A stretch of DNA of 11,453 nt from Phycisphaerae bacterium SM23_33 (GTDB lineage Bacteria > Planctomycetota > Phycisphaerae > SM23-33): NCBI GenBank assembly GCA_001303665.1, contig LJUF01000066.1, forward strand, positions 1-11,453, in the 5' to 3' direction. The position numbers were made by a program, and so were the translations under genes. Below the pieces are notes generated by a model. That model saw only the letters and a list, made by a program, of their open reading frames with translations. It was not told the DNA's origin and ran no database searches. Below are positions 1 to 7,539 of this stretch, one piece after another (positions within the stretch are counted from its first letter, which is position 1; the number at the start of each line of letters is the position of its first letter).

Positions 1-228
1 CCGCAGGAACCAGTACAGCGAGATCGGCGAGGCGATCAGAAGCGTGGCCACCGGCTTGGCCAGCACCAGGCACCCGAACCAGTGACGTACCTTGGGCGAC
101 CGGATCCGCAGCAGCAGCACGACGGCCAGGACCACGGCCGCCAGGATGGTCAGCTCGATGCTCAGGCGCCACAGATAGCCGAGAAGCCACCGGCCGAACT
201 CGTTCATCGCTTCCACGAACTGGATCAC
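1..228 (-). CDS. M56/BlaR1-family membrane peptidase, N-terminal fragment (runs off the window)
   Basis: This is the start of a membrane protein whose remainder lies beyond the left edge of the window. The 76 visible residues give a short amphipathic start, a hydrophobic helix at about residues 20-37, the stretch RSPKVRHWFGCLVLAKPV, then a second hydrophobic helix ending at the window edge. An 'R-x-W-x-x-x-L-x-L-x-K' linker between the first two membrane helices is familiar from M56 (BlaR1/MecR1) peptidases. The GTG at 228 is chosen because GGGGAA lies just upstream; an in-frame ATG at 207 is the alternative. It follows the BlaI gene after 11 bp on the same strand, the usual pairing of repressor with sensor peptidase. 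By family analogy it would sense a signal at the membrane and trigger cleavage of the repressor. The catalytic HExxH is outside the window, so activity cannot be judged. Confidence 0.72.
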   Translation of the reverse strand, partial: MIQFVEAMNEFGRWLLGYLWRLSIELTILAAVVLAVVLLLRIRSPKVRHWFGCLVLAKPVATLLIASPISLYWFLR

Positions 229-239
229 GTTTGATTCCC

Positions 240-635
240 CTACTTCTCGGCCGGCCCGGCGAGTCTGCCGTCCACTTCGCGCCGGATGGCCTCGACCTCT
301 TCGTCACTGAGACCTTCCGACTGCATCAACTGACTGACCAGGGCCGCCGGGGAGCCGGCGAAGAAACGCTGCATGACCTCGTGCAGCGAGCGCCGGCCCA
401 TCTGCTGCCGCGTCACCAGCGGCCGGTACACGTCCAGCCGTCCCTGGCGTCGCGAGGCCAGGAAGCCCTTGTCGCGCAGGATGCGCATCATGGTCAACAC
501 GGTGTTGTAGGCCATCGGCTTGACAGGCCTGAGGGACTGCTGCACTTGGCGGACGGTGGCCCGGCCCAACTCCCACAGCCGGTCCATGATCACCGTCTCC
601 ACCGGGGTGAGGCGTCTGCTGTTGGTCTTCGCCAT
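240..635 (-). CDS. BlaI/MecI/CopY-family transcriptional repressor
   Basis: This is a 131-residue winged-helix repressor, close to the usual 120-140 for the family. The N-terminal half has the family pattern: LTPVETVIMDRLWELG, then TVRQVQQSL, then MAYNTVLTMMRILRDKGF (recognition helix region) and a wing ending in VYRPLV. The C-terminal half, with RRSLHEVMQRFFAGSPAALVSQL, matches the dimerisation region in which BlaI and MecI are cleaved. The start is set at the ATG at 635 because GGAAGGA sits 7-8 bases upstream. A GTG at 650 would add five residues but would lie before this ribosome-binding site. The gene is first in a minus-strand operon with the M56 peptidase. Two palindromes around its promoter suggest it represses itself. 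The inducing signal is unknown; many such pairs outside Firmicutes have no tie to beta-lactam resistance, so the name blaI is avoided. Confidence 0.92.
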   Translation of the reverse strand: MAKTNSRRLTPVETVIMDRLWELGRATVRQVQQSLRPVKPMAYNTVLTMMRILRDKGFLASRRQGRLDVYRPLVTRQQMGRRSLHEVMQRFFAGSPAALVSQLMQSEGLSDEEVEAIRREVDGRLAGPAEK

Positions 636-658
636 GAGGTTTCCTTCCACAGAATTTC

Positions 659-674
659 AACTAAAGGTTTAGTT
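659..674. promoter_or_regulatory. Palindromic operator 1 (downstream of -10), predicted BlaI-family site
   Basis: AACTAAA-GG-TTTAGTT is a perfect 7-bp inverted repeat around a 2-bp centre. On the minus strand it starts directly after the -10 box, so it should cover the transcription start. A repressor bound here would block RNA polymerase. Assignment to the BlaI-type protein rests on position and symmetry. Confidence 0.7.
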
Positions 675-703
675 ATTATGCCGCCGTCCGGGGATAGCGT
701 CAA
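675..703 (-). promoter_or_regulatory. Sigma70-type promoter of the BlaI-M56 operon
   Basis: Read on the minus strand, TTGACG (plus coordinates 698-703) and CATAAT (675-680) are 17 bp apart, each one base from the sigma70 consensus. The start codon at 635 is 39 bases past the -10 box. An A-rich tract (minus strand, 711-731) just upstream of the -35 resembles an UP element. The promoter lies exactly between two similar palindromes. Confidence 0.75.
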
Positions 704-717
704 CTAACTTTTTAGTT
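702..717. promoter_or_regulatory. Palindromic operator 2 (overlapping -35), predicted BlaI-family site
   Basis: AACTAAC-TT-TTTAGTT has the same 7-2-7 layout as operator 1 with one mismatched pair. It overlaps the first two bases of the -35 box. Its centre is 43 bp from that of operator 1, about four helical turns, so both sites face the same side of the DNA. It also lies between the BlaI operon and the divergent DUF4416 operon, although about 100 bp from the proposed promoter of the latter. Confidence 0.65.
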
Positions 718-819
718 TTTTTCTTTTTTTTGGACGTGCCCGAGGTCTCACCCGCGGATGGCCCGGCCGCGGGGGCTCGCTGCGACCCGGGCCGCGGCAG
801 TGTCGGCCCCGTGGCGGCG

Positions 820-848
820 TTGACAGCCCCTCCGGCGGCGGGGAAAAT
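820..848 (+). promoter_or_regulatory. Candidate promoter of the DUF4416 operon, close to the start codon
   Basis: A perfect -35 hexamer TTGACA (820-825) is followed after 17 bp by GAAAAT (843-848), which matches the -10 consensus at four of six positions. Only nine bases separate it from the ATG at 858, and no Shine-Dalgarno-like sequence is visible. If used, it would give a leaderless or nearly leaderless transcript. Confidence 0.45.
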
Positions 849-857
849 CGCGGCACC

Positions 858-1418
858 ATGGGCGCGACCGCCACCCCGCTGCCGGCAAAGCTGATCGTGG
901 GGATGCTCTCGGCCCGGCCGGAGCTGCTGGCGACCGCGGCCGAGAGGCTCCGGCGCGAGTACGGCCCCCTCGACATCACCGGCGAGCTGATGAACTGGGA
1001 ATTCACGCACTACTACGACGAGCAAATGGGCACGGGGCTGTACCGGCAGTTCGTGGCGGCCGAGCCGCTGATCTCGCCCGAGGCCATCGGCCCCATCAAG
1101 CAGGCCACCAACCAGATGGAAGCGGAGTTCGCGGCCGCGGCCGCGCCCGGCGGCCCGCCCCGCCCGGTGAACCTCGACCCCGGTTACGTGACCGAAAGCA
1201 AGCTGGTGCTGGCCAGCACCAAGGATTACGCCCATCGTATCTATCTTGGCGGCGGCGTCTTCGCCGAAGTGACGCTGACCCACGCCCGCGGCAGGTGGAT
1301 GGCGCACGAGCACACGTTTCCCGACTACGCCTCGGGGGCGTACGACGCCTTCCTCACCCAGGTGCGGGACAAGCTGCGGCGGCAGCTTCACCCACGGCGG
1401 AAGGAGGGTGGCGGATGA
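858..1418 (+). CDS. DUF4416 family protein
   Basis: This 186-residue protein is recognised as DUF4416 along its whole length. Hallmarks are the N-terminal AKLIVGMLSARPEL, then REYGPLDI, the FTHYYDEQMGTGLYRQF block, a TNQMEAEF stretch and the strongly conserved VNLDPGYVTESKLVLAST-KDYAHRIYLG block, followed by FAEVTLTHA. The biochemical function of the family is not known to me. Length is normal and there is no signal peptide or membrane segment, so it is probably cytoplasmic. The stop overlaps the start of the sugar-phosphate transferase gene (ATGA), which suggests translational coupling and a role near lipid-linked polysaccharide synthesis; that role is inference from position only. The ATG at 858 is the natural start, since the family motif begins ten residues later. 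Confidence 0.9.
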   Translation: MGATATPLPAKLIVGMLSARPELLATAAERLRREYGPLDITGELMNWEFTHYYDEQMGTGLYRQFVAAEPLISPEAIGPIKQATNQMEAEFAAAAAPGGPPRPVNLDPGYVTESKLVLASTKDYAHRIYLGGGVFAEVTLTHARGRWMAHEHTFPDYASGAYDAFLTQVRDKLRRQLHPRRKEGGG

Positions 1419-2509
1419 TCGAGCTGGCGGCGGCGGCCGCGGCGGGGGTGGCGTTCTTCCTGGCGGCCATGGCCACGCCCGTGGCCCGCAGGATCGCTTA
1501 CGGCACGGGCTTTATTGCCGCCCCGACCGGGGACCGGTATCACCGCCAGCCCACCCCCCTGCTGGGCGGGTCGGCGATCCTGTTGGCCATCCTCCTTCCC
1601 AGCCTGCTGGTGCTGGCGGTGGCGGCCGTGTGGAACGCCGGCGGACCGCCCGCCTGGGCGCCGGCGGCGCTGTCGGTCCACGTGCCCGGCGTGGTGGCCA
1701 AGACCCGGGTGGCGCTGGGCATCCTGGCCGGGGCCGTGGTGCTGCACGTGGTGGGGTTGATTGACGACCGCAGGCGCCTGGGGCCCTGGCTGAAGCTCGC
1801 GGCCCAGGTTCTCGTGGCCGTCGGCGTGGTCGTGCTCTGCCGCATCCGCCTGCTGGAGCTGGCGGGCCAGCCGTTCAGTTCGATCGCCAGCGTGCTTTGG
1901 ATCGTGGCGGTGATCAACGCGTTCAACTTTCTCGACAACATTGACGGCCTGGCGGCGGGGGTAGCGGCCATTTGTGCGGCCGCCCTGCTGGCGGCGGCGG
2001 CCAGCTCCGGACAGTTCTTCGTGGGAGGCTGGCTGCTGCTGGTGCTGGGTGCGTCGGTGGGCTTTTTGGTGCACAACTTTCCCCCGGCCAGGATCTTCAT
2101 GGGCGACGCCGGCTCGCTGGTGCTGGGGTACTTCCTGGCCGTGCTCAGCATCCTGACGACCTACTACCGTGGCGGGCCCAGCGGCGAATACTACGGCGTC
2201 TTCGCCCCGCTGGTGCTGCTGGCCGTGCCGCTGTACGACACCGCCAGCGTCCTCACCCTGCGGATCCGCGACCGCCGCAACCCCATGGTGGGCGACACGC
2301 GCCACTTCTCGCACCGGCTGCTGCGGCGCGGCATGAGCCCGCGCAAGGCGGTGCTGACCATCTACCTGGCCACGGCCGCCACCGGCGTGGGGGCCTCCCT
2401 GCTGCCCCACGTGGACCGCACCGGGGCGGTGCTGGTGTTCGCCCAGACCGTCGGCATCGTCCTGATCATCGCCCTGCTGGAGTCCGCCGAGGCCAAGGTC
2501 AAACCATGA
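1415..2509 (+). CDS. WecA/TagO-like polyprenyl-phosphate sugar-1-phosphate transferase (MraY superfamily)
   Basis: This integral membrane enzyme of 364 residues would transfer a sugar-1-phosphate (often GlcNAc-1-P, from the UDP-sugar) to undecaprenyl phosphate, the first step of O-antigen, teichoic-acid-like or exopolysaccharide synthesis. Motifs appear in family order: HRQPTPLLGG (43-52), the aspartate pair in GLIDDRRRLGP (D117, D118), NAFNFLDNIDGLAAG (168-182), FMGDAGSLVLGY (228-239) and a C-terminal histidine motif, HFSHRLL (297-303). About ten hydrophobic helices are evident. The histidine motif and lack of MraY-specific features favour WecA/TagO over MraY; the sugar cannot be told. The ATG at 1415 is preferred over longer frames because AAGGAGGG lies six bases before it and the motifs start soon after. 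It overlaps the DUF4416 stop and the next gene's start by ATGA. Confidence 0.92.
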   Translation: MIELAAAAAAGVAFFLAAMATPVARRIAYGTGFIAAPTGDRYHRQPTPLLGGSAILLAILLPSLLVLAVAAVWNAGGPPAWAPAALSVHVPGVVAKTRVALGILAGAVVLHVVGLIDDRRRLGPWLKLAAQVLVAVGVVVLCRIRLLELAGQPFSSIASVLWIVAVINAFNFLDNIDGLAAGVAAICAAALLAAAASSGQFFVGGWLLLVLGASVGFLVHNFPPARIFMGDAGSLVLGYFLAVLSILTTYYRGGPSGEYYGVFAPLVLLAVPLYDTASVLTLRIRDRRNPMVGDTRHFSHRLLRRGMSPRKAVLTIYLATAATGVGASLLPHVDRTGAVLVFAQTVGIVLIIALLESAEAKVKP

Positions 2510-4806
2510 AGTCGGCCGCCAAACTTCCCGCCACCGCTGCGGCCCCACCGGCCGCGAGAGCCCTGGAAACAGCCGCGCTGGCCTGCATCCTCGCGGTCAT
2601 GGTGGCTCGGGTGTTCATGGCCGAAATGCCGTTTCGGTGGGCCCACCTGGCCTTCATGCGGGGCTCGCCCGCGGAGCTGAGAAGGCCGCCGGACGAGCTC
2701 ATCCGGGTGACCTTCGCCATCATCCTGCTGGCATCCGTGAGCCTGTGGGCCGCGGCGCAGCCATTTCGCAGGCCGGTGCAGGTCGCCGGGCCGGCCTTCG
2801 CGGTCATGGCCCTCATCTTCGCCGCCATCTCCTTCGGCTCGACCCTGACGGCCGTGGACCGGCGGGGCGCGCTGAACGGCTGGCTGGAACAGGTCTCGCT
2901 GCTGGGGGCGTGCTTCGTGATGATCCAGCTCGGCCGCCGGAGACGGCGATGGGGCCTGGTGGTGGTGGTGCTGGCGGCGGTGGGCGCGGCCATGGCCTAC
3001 AAGAGCATCGTCCAGGTCGCGTGGGAGGTGCCGGAGCGGCTGGCCCTGTTCAAGGCCGATGCGGAGAAGATCCTGGCTCAACAAGGCATGGCTGCGGGCA
3101 GCTCCAAGGCCCGCATGTTCGAGAGGCGCCTGTTCGATCCGGCCGCCACGGGTTACTTCGGCCTAGCCAACGTGTTCGGATCGCTGCTGATCATCCTGAT
3201 GGGAGCGGCGGCCGGGGCGGCCCTGGAGAAGCTTTCCGCGGCCCGGCGGAGCGGGCAGGCCCTGCTGCTGCTGAGGCGCGGGCAGGTCCACCTGCCCACG
3301 CTGGCGGCCATCATTACCGCGCTTCTGGCCCTGGCCACCGCGGTGGCATTGGCCCTGACCCGCGGCAAGGGCGCGATCGGGGCCGGCGTCGCGGCGGCCC
3401 TCGGCGGCGCCGTCGTGCTGGCGCGAACCTCCTTTTTCGCCCGCCATCGCCGCAAGTGGCTGATCGCTTCGGCCGGGGCCCTGCTGGGGGGGCTGCTGGC
3501 ACTGTGGGCCTACGGAACCGCACGAGGCGGGCTGCCCGGCCGGAGCATGCAGGTCCGCTGGGAGTACTGGGTCGGCGCCGCCGGCGTGGTGAGGGAATCG
3601 CCGCTGCGGGGGGCGGGGCCGGCCAACTTCGGCGACGCGTATCTGAAGCACCGCCTGCCCGGCGCCGCCGAGGCCACCAAGACGGCCCACAACGTGCTGC
3701 TCGACGCCGCGTGCGACTTCGGCCTGCCGGCCGCCGCGGTGTATGTCGGCCTGCTGATATGGGTATGCCTGGCCGTGACGCGGCCGGCGCCGTCTGAACC
3801 CTCGCCGCCCGATCCGCCCGCGCCCGCCCGGGTGATGGTTCGCTGGTGCATCTTCCTGGCCCTGGTAGTGTTCGCCGCCCGGATGCTGTGGGAGGAGCCC
3901 GCCAACGTCGGGGTCGTGCTGGTCGAAGCGGTCTTCCCGGCAGCGGCCGTCGGCGTCGCCCTGCTGGCGATGATGTGGGCGGGCGGGGACTTGGCCGCGG
4001 GCTGGCTGTGTGGGCGTTACGCCCGCATCGCCCTGGGGGCCGGGCTGGTGGGCTTCCTGGTGCACAACCTGGTCAGCTACACGTTGTTCTCGCCCGGCAC
4101 CGCCACGATATTCTGGATTGCCGCTGCCGCGGCGGCCGCACCCGCCGTCCGGCCGAGAGAATTGCCGCGGGCAAAAGAGATCCCGGCGGCGGCCGTGCTG
4201 GCCCTCACCGCCACCCTCGCCGCCGGCATATGGTTGTGGCGGCCCGTGCTGCGCAGGAGCTCGGAGGTTGGCACGGCGCACATGGCCTACGCCCGCGGGC
4301 AGGCCGGGGCGGCCATAGACCACCTGAAAATGGCGGCGGCTGCCGACCGGCTGGACGGCATCCCGCCCGTCTACCTGGCACAAATCTACTCGGCGCAGGC
4401 CAGGAGGCTGCCGCCGCCCGCTCGCCGCCAGCTCCTCGACTTAGCCGTGCAGTCCGCCGAGCTGGCCCAGCAGAGGAGCCCCCGCGCTCCGCACGCCCTG
4501 CTGCTGGCCCGGCTGCTCTGGCGCACCAGCGACCGGCGGCGAGCCCTGGAAATGACCGCCTGGGTCGTGCAGCAGGATCCCATGGAGGCCCGGCTTCACT
4601 GGGAATACGCCTCGATGCTGTACCAAGCCGGCCGCCTGGATGCAGCCTGGAAGCAGTTGCAGGAGGCCCGGCGGACCGACGACGCCCTGCCGCCCGACAG
4701 CGACTTGCGCCTGTCGCCGGAGGAGCTGAAATCACTGGCCGAGCTGGAAGGAAAGATCGAAGCGGCCCGAAGCGCCCCGGCCACCTCGACCCGGCCTCAA
4801 CCCTGA
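2506..4806 (+). CDS. O-antigen ligase / Wzy-like polysaccharide polymerase with C-terminal TPR-like region
   Basis: This 766-residue membrane protein has many hydrophobic helices up to about residue 580, then a soluble tail. The diagnostic part is the Wzy_C/ligase region: MQVRWEYW (348-355), the RESPLRGAGPANFG stretch (to 376), and TAHNVLLDAACDFG with H395, ahead of another membrane helix. Ligases and polymerases of this family carry a conserved histidine and arginine in this periplasmic loop and use undecaprenyl-linked glycans. Residues about 586-740 hold alanine- and leucine-rich helical pairs resembling tetratricopeptide repeats, a common addition in this family. The ATG at 2506 overlaps the transferase stop (ATGA). 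It would act after that enzyme, polymerising or transferring the assembled glycan outside the membrane. Polymerase and ligase cannot be separated by sequence reading. Its last ten bases overlap the convergent aat gene. Confidence 0.85.
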   Translation: MKSAAKLPATAAAPPAARALETAALACILAVMVARVFMAEMPFRWAHLAFMRGSPAELRRPPDELIRVTFAIILLASVSLWAAAQPFRRPVQVAGPAFAVMALIFAAISFGSTLTAVDRRGALNGWLEQVSLLGACFVMIQLGRRRRRWGLVVVVLAAVGAAMAYKSIVQVAWEVPERLALFKADAEKILAQQGMAAGSSKARMFERRLFDPAATGYFGLANVFGSLLIILMGAAAGAALEKLSAARRSGQALLLLRRGQVHLPTLAAIITALLALATAVALALTRGKGAIGAGVAAALGGAVVLARTSFFARHRRKWLIASAGALLGGLLALWAYGTARGGLPGRSMQVRWEYWVGAAGVVRESPLRGAGPANFGDAYLKHRLPGAAEATKTAHNVLLDAACDFGLPAAAVYVGLLIWVCLAVTRPAPSEPSPPDPPAPARVMVRWCIFLALVVFAARMLWEEPANVGVVLVEAVFPAAAVGVALLAMMWAGGDLAAGWLCGRYARIALGAGLVGFLVHNLVSYTLFSPGTATIFWIAAAAAAAPAVRPRELPRAKEIPAAAVLALTATLAAGIWLWRPVLRRSSEVGTAHMAYARGQAGAAIDHLKMAAAADRLDGIPPVYLAQIYSAQARRLPPPARRQLLDLAVQSAELAQQRSPRAPHALLLARLLWRTSDRRRALEMTAWVVQQDPMEARLHWEYASMLYQAGRLDAAWKQLQEARRTDDALPPDSDLRLSPEELKSLAELEGKIEAARSAPATSTRPQP

Positions 4807-5459
4807 TGGCCCGCGGGCGGAGGCTGCTCCGTGAAGTGAACCCGCGCGGCCAGGGCTTGCGAAAGCAGCGAGAGATACTCCGCCCGCGGCACGGCGTAGG
4901 CCCCGAACTGATGAAGGTGCCGCGTCAGCCACTGCACGTCGCAGAGCACAAACCCCCTGCGGCGGAGGTGCTGGATGAGCCCGACCAGGGCCACCTTGCC
5001 GGCGTCGGTGCGGCGGTGAAACATGCTCTCGGCGAAGAACGCCCCGCCCAGGGCCACGCCGTACACCCCGCCGGCCGGGGGCGCGGGCGTTCCCACCGCA
5101 TCCGGCTCCCAGGCCTCCACGCTGTGGGCCAGCCCCAACTGATGCAGCCGGCCGTAGGCCTCGATGAAGTCTCGTGTGATCCACGTCCCCTCTTTCCTTT
5201 GGGCACAGCCGCGCATGACCGCCTCAAAGGCCCGGTCGATGGTCAGCACGAAGCGCCCCTGGCGGATGGTCCGCTGCAATCGCCGCGGCACGTGAAAGCG
5301 TTCGTCCAGCGGCAGCAGCCCGCGCGGGTCCGGGCTGAACCACAGCATCCGCGAGCCGTCCTCCGGGTCGGGCATGGGGAAGGCCCCCGAGGCGTACGCC
5401 GCGATCAGCGTCCGCGGCCGCAGCTCAGGCCGGATCGAACTGTCCTGGGGAGTCGTCAC
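4797..5459 (-). CDS. aat: Leucyl/phenylalanyl-tRNA--protein transferase
   Basis: Aat adds Leu or Phe from aminoacyl-tRNA to the N-terminus of proteins starting with Arg or Lys, marking them for ClpS/ClpAP in the bacterial N-degron pathway. The 220-residue frame shows the family order: AAYASGAFPMPDP near the N-terminus, LWFSPDPRGLLPL, TWITRDFIEAYGRLHQLG, HSVEAWEPDAVG, the very characteristic GGVYGVALGGAFFAESMFHR, DAGKVALVGLIQHL, FVLCDVQWLTRHLHQFGA and IP-like VPRAEYLSLL. Length is normal. The GTG at 5459 is the most upstream start I can see in frame, and no strong ribosome-binding site is visible, so the start is less certain than the product. The gene is convergent with the polysaccharide operon, overlapping its 3' end by 10 bp, and divergent from ispF. 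Confidence 0.95.
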   Translation of the reverse strand: MTTPQDSSIRPELRPRTLIAAYASGAFPMPDPEDGSRMLWFSPDPRGLLPLDERFHVPRRLQRTIRQGRFVLTIDRAFEAVMRGCAQRKEGTWITRDFIEAYGRLHQLGLAHSVEAWEPDAVGTPAPPAGGVYGVALGGAFFAESMFHRRTDAGKVALVGLIQHLRRRGFVLCDVQWLTRHLHQFGAYAVPRAEYLSLLSQALAARVHFTEQPPPAGHQG

Positions 5460-5618
5460 TGCCGATCCATGGTAAAGGTTCCCGGCCGGGCATGTTCAAT
5501 CTTCGATTCAAAGATTTCGCGGGCCGGTCTCGGCGGCCGCTGGGAATCGCCCGGGGCCGGGGACAATCGCGGTTGCCGGCGCTTGCAGAAAGATGGCCTT
5601 TTTCATACCCTGCTGGGC

Positions 5619-6101
5619 ATGAACCGCATAGGATTCGGCTTTGACTCACATCGTTTCGTTGAGGGCAGGCCGCTGATGCTGGCGGGCGTCCAGGTGGAGC
5701 ACGACCGCGGGCTGGCCGGTCACAGCGACGGCGACGCCCCGCTGCACGCGCTGATCGACGCCATGTTCGCCGCCGCCGGGCTGGAGGACATCGGCGAGCA
5801 CTACCCCGACACCGACCCGAAGTGGACCGATGCCAGCGGCGCCGCCCTACTGTCCGAGGCCGTCACGGAGCTGGCCCAGATGGGCTGGGCCGTCAGCAAC
5901 TGCGACGTGACCATCGTCACCGAGGCACCGCAACTGGGGAAGCACAAGCCGCAGATGCGCGAACGCGTCGCCGACCTGCTGGGGCTGGACACCTCGGCCG
6001 TCGCCGTCAAGGCCAAGACGGCCGAGGGAATGGGCCCGATCGGCGCCGGCGAGGGCCTGGCGGCCTTCGCCGTGGTGCTGCTGGAAGAGCTGGAAATCTG
6101 A
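5619..6101 (+). CDS. ispF: 2-C-methyl-D-erythritol 2,4-cyclodiphosphate synthase
   Basis: IspF cyclises CDP-methylerythritol phosphate in the non-mevalonate (MEP) isoprenoid pathway, releasing CMP. The protein has 160 residues, the usual size for the stand-alone enzyme, so it is not an IspDF fusion. Metal ligands are visible as D9 and H11 in GFGFDSHRF and H43 in APLHALIDA. Other family blocks are GLAGHSDGD, IGEHYPDTDP, NCDVTIVTEAPQLGKHKPQM and the C-terminal KAKTAEGMGPIGAGEGLAA; the last varies from the commoner GFTGRGEG but keeps its glycines and EG. The ATG at 5619 places the first strand at the expected distance. No clear Shine-Dalgarno precedes it; a weak promoter-like pair (TTGCAG 5583-5588, TACCCT 5606-5611, 17-bp spacing) lies just upstream. 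It is followed after 16 bp by cysS and probably co-transcribed. Confidence 0.96.
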   Translation: MNRIGFGFDSHRFVEGRPLMLAGVQVEHDRGLAGHSDGDAPLHALIDAMFAAAGLEDIGEHYPDTDPKWTDASGAALLSEAVTELAQMGWAVSNCDVTIVTEAPQLGKHKPQMRERVADLLGLDTSAVAVKAKTAEGMGPIGAGEGLAAFAVVLLEELEI

Positions 6102-6117
6102 GCCGCCGGGATCGAAC

Positions 6118-7533
6118 ATGCCGCTGAAGCTCTACAACACGCTGACGCGCAGCAAGGATCCCTTCGAGCCGATCCACCCGCCTAGGGTGGACCTGTACAC
6201 CTGCGGCCTGACGGTCTACAACTACGCCCACATCGGCAACCTGCGGTGCTACGTCTTCGAGGACATCCTCAAGCGCGTGCTGCTGAGCTGTGGCTACCAG
6301 GTCCGGCACGTCATGAACATCACCGACGTCGGGCACCTGGTCTCCGACGCCGACCAGGGCGAGGACAAGATGGACATCGGCGCCCGCCGCGAGGGAAAGA
6401 CCGCCTGGGAGATCGCCGAGTTCTACCAGGCCGCCTTCGAGGAAGACCTCCGCCGGCTGAACGTCCTGTTCCCGGACGTCTGGTGCAAGGCGACCGACCA
6501 CATCGGCGAGCAGATCGCCCTGGTCCGGACGCTCGAGGAGCAGGGCTTCACCTACCGCATCGACGGCGACGGCATCTACTTCGACACCTCGAAGCTGCCC
6601 GACTACGGCAAGCTGGCCCGGCTGGACCTGGAGGGCCTGCGCGCCGGGGCGCGCGTGGAGATGGTCGCCGGCAAGCGCAACCTGACCGACTTCGCCCTGT
6701 GGAAGTTCTCCCCGCCGGGGCGGAAGCGGCAGATGGAGTGGGACAGCCCCTGGGGGGTGGGCTTTCCCGGCTGGCACATCGAGTGCACCGCCATGGCGAT
6801 GAAGTATCTCGGCGACCGACTGGACATCCACTGCGGCGGGGTGGACCACATCGCCGTCCACCACACCAACGAGATCGCACAGGCCGAGTCCGCCCTCGGG
6901 CACAAGTGGTGCAACTGGTGGCTGCACGGGGAGTTCCTGACCTTCCCCCGGGGCGACGCCGAGCAGGCCGCCCGCATGAGCAAGTCCAGCGGTGAGTTCG
7001 TCACGCTGAACACGCTGGTGGAGCGCGGCTTCGACCCGCTGGCGTACCGCTACTTCTGCCTGAACGCCCACTACCGCCAGCAGCTCGCCTTCACCTGGGA
7101 GGCCCTGTCCGCCGCCGCCAGCGCCTTTGCCAGGCTGAAGCGCGAGGTGCTGGAGCTGAAGCGGAACGCTGGCGACGGCCGCGAGCCGATCGACAGCCAC
7201 CTGGACGCCTTCCGCGCCGCGGCCGAGGACGACCTGAACACGCCGCAGGCCCTGGCCGCCATGTGGGGCGCCCTGAAGGATGCCGAGGCCGAGAAGCCGC
7301 GCATCTACGCCACGCTGCTGGCCATGGACGAGGTGCTGGGGTTCGGCTTCGCCCGGATGCAGGAAGCCGCGCTGGCCGTCTCCGAGGAAGAGATCGAGAA
7401 ACTCATCGCCGCGCGTGCGGAGGCCCGCAAGGCAAAGGACTTCGCCAGGGCCGACGCCATCCGCGACCGGCTGAAGGAAATGGGCGTCGCCCTGGAAGAC
7501 ACGGCGGGCGGAACCATCTGGCGGAAGGAGTAG
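6118..7533 (+). CDS. cysS: Cysteine--tRNA ligase
   Basis: This 471-residue class I aminoacyl-tRNA synthetase charges tRNA-Cys. The N-terminal Rossmann fold has YTCGLTVYNYAHIGN, with zinc ligand C29 and the HIGH-type signature HIGN (38-41). Other zinc ligands are C223 in GWHIECTAMAM and H248 and E252 in DHIAVHHTNEIAQ. The second class I signature is RMSKSSGEFVTL (286-297), a standard KMSKS equivalent. The C-terminal part has the helical anticodon-binding region and the typical ending ARKAKDFARADAIRDRLKEMG, followed by a short ligase tail ending in GTIWRKE. The insertion with SDADQGEDKMDIGARREGKTAWEIAEFY is a known variant arrangement in many CysS proteins. Length fits CysS and not the shorter mycothiol ligase MshC. 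The start ATG follows ispF closely, with only a weak ribosome-binding site. The stop overlaps the ribosome-binding region of the next gene. Confidence 0.97.
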   Translation: MPLKLYNTLTRSKDPFEPIHPPRVDLYTCGLTVYNYAHIGNLRCYVFEDILKRVLLSCGYQVRHVMNITDVGHLVSDADQGEDKMDIGARREGKTAWEIAEFYQAAFEEDLRRLNVLFPDVWCKATDHIGEQIALVRTLEEQGFTYRIDGDGIYFDTSKLPDYGKLARLDLEGLRAGARVEMVAGKRNLTDFALWKFSPPGRKRQMEWDSPWGVGFPGWHIECTAMAMKYLGDRLDIHCGGVDHIAVHHTNEIAQAESALGHKWCNWWLHGEFLTFPRGDAEQAARMSKSSGEFVTLNTLVERGFDPLAYRYFCLNAHYRQQLAFTWEALSAAASAFARLKREVLELKRNAGDGREPIDSHLDAFRAAAEDDLNTPQALAAMWGALKDAEAEKPRIYATLLAMDEVLGFGFARMQEAALAVSEEEIEKLIAARAEARKAKDFARADAIRDRLKEMGVALEDTAGGTIWRKE

Positions 7534-7539
7534 CCGGTC

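Noticed and set aside
231..707. Plus-strand frame opposite the BlaI-type gene
   Set aside because: The minus-strand protein is a clear winged-helix repressor; the plus-strand translation is His/Arg-rich with no recognisable domain.
711..731. T-rich run considered as a terminator for plus-strand transcription
   Set aside because: No GC-rich stem precedes it and no plus-strand gene ends upstream; it fits better as an A-rich UP-like element for the minus-strand promoter.
5498..5516. Small inverted repeat AATCTT-N7-AAGATT between aat and ispF considered as an operator
   Set aside because: Six-base arms, a single copy, and no regulator gene nearby; not enough to support a site.
6118..7533. MshC (mycothiol ligase) instead of cysteine--tRNA ligase
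   Set aside because: The length, the complete C-terminal anticodon-binding region and the standard MSKS signature fit CysS; MshC is shorter and lacks that region.
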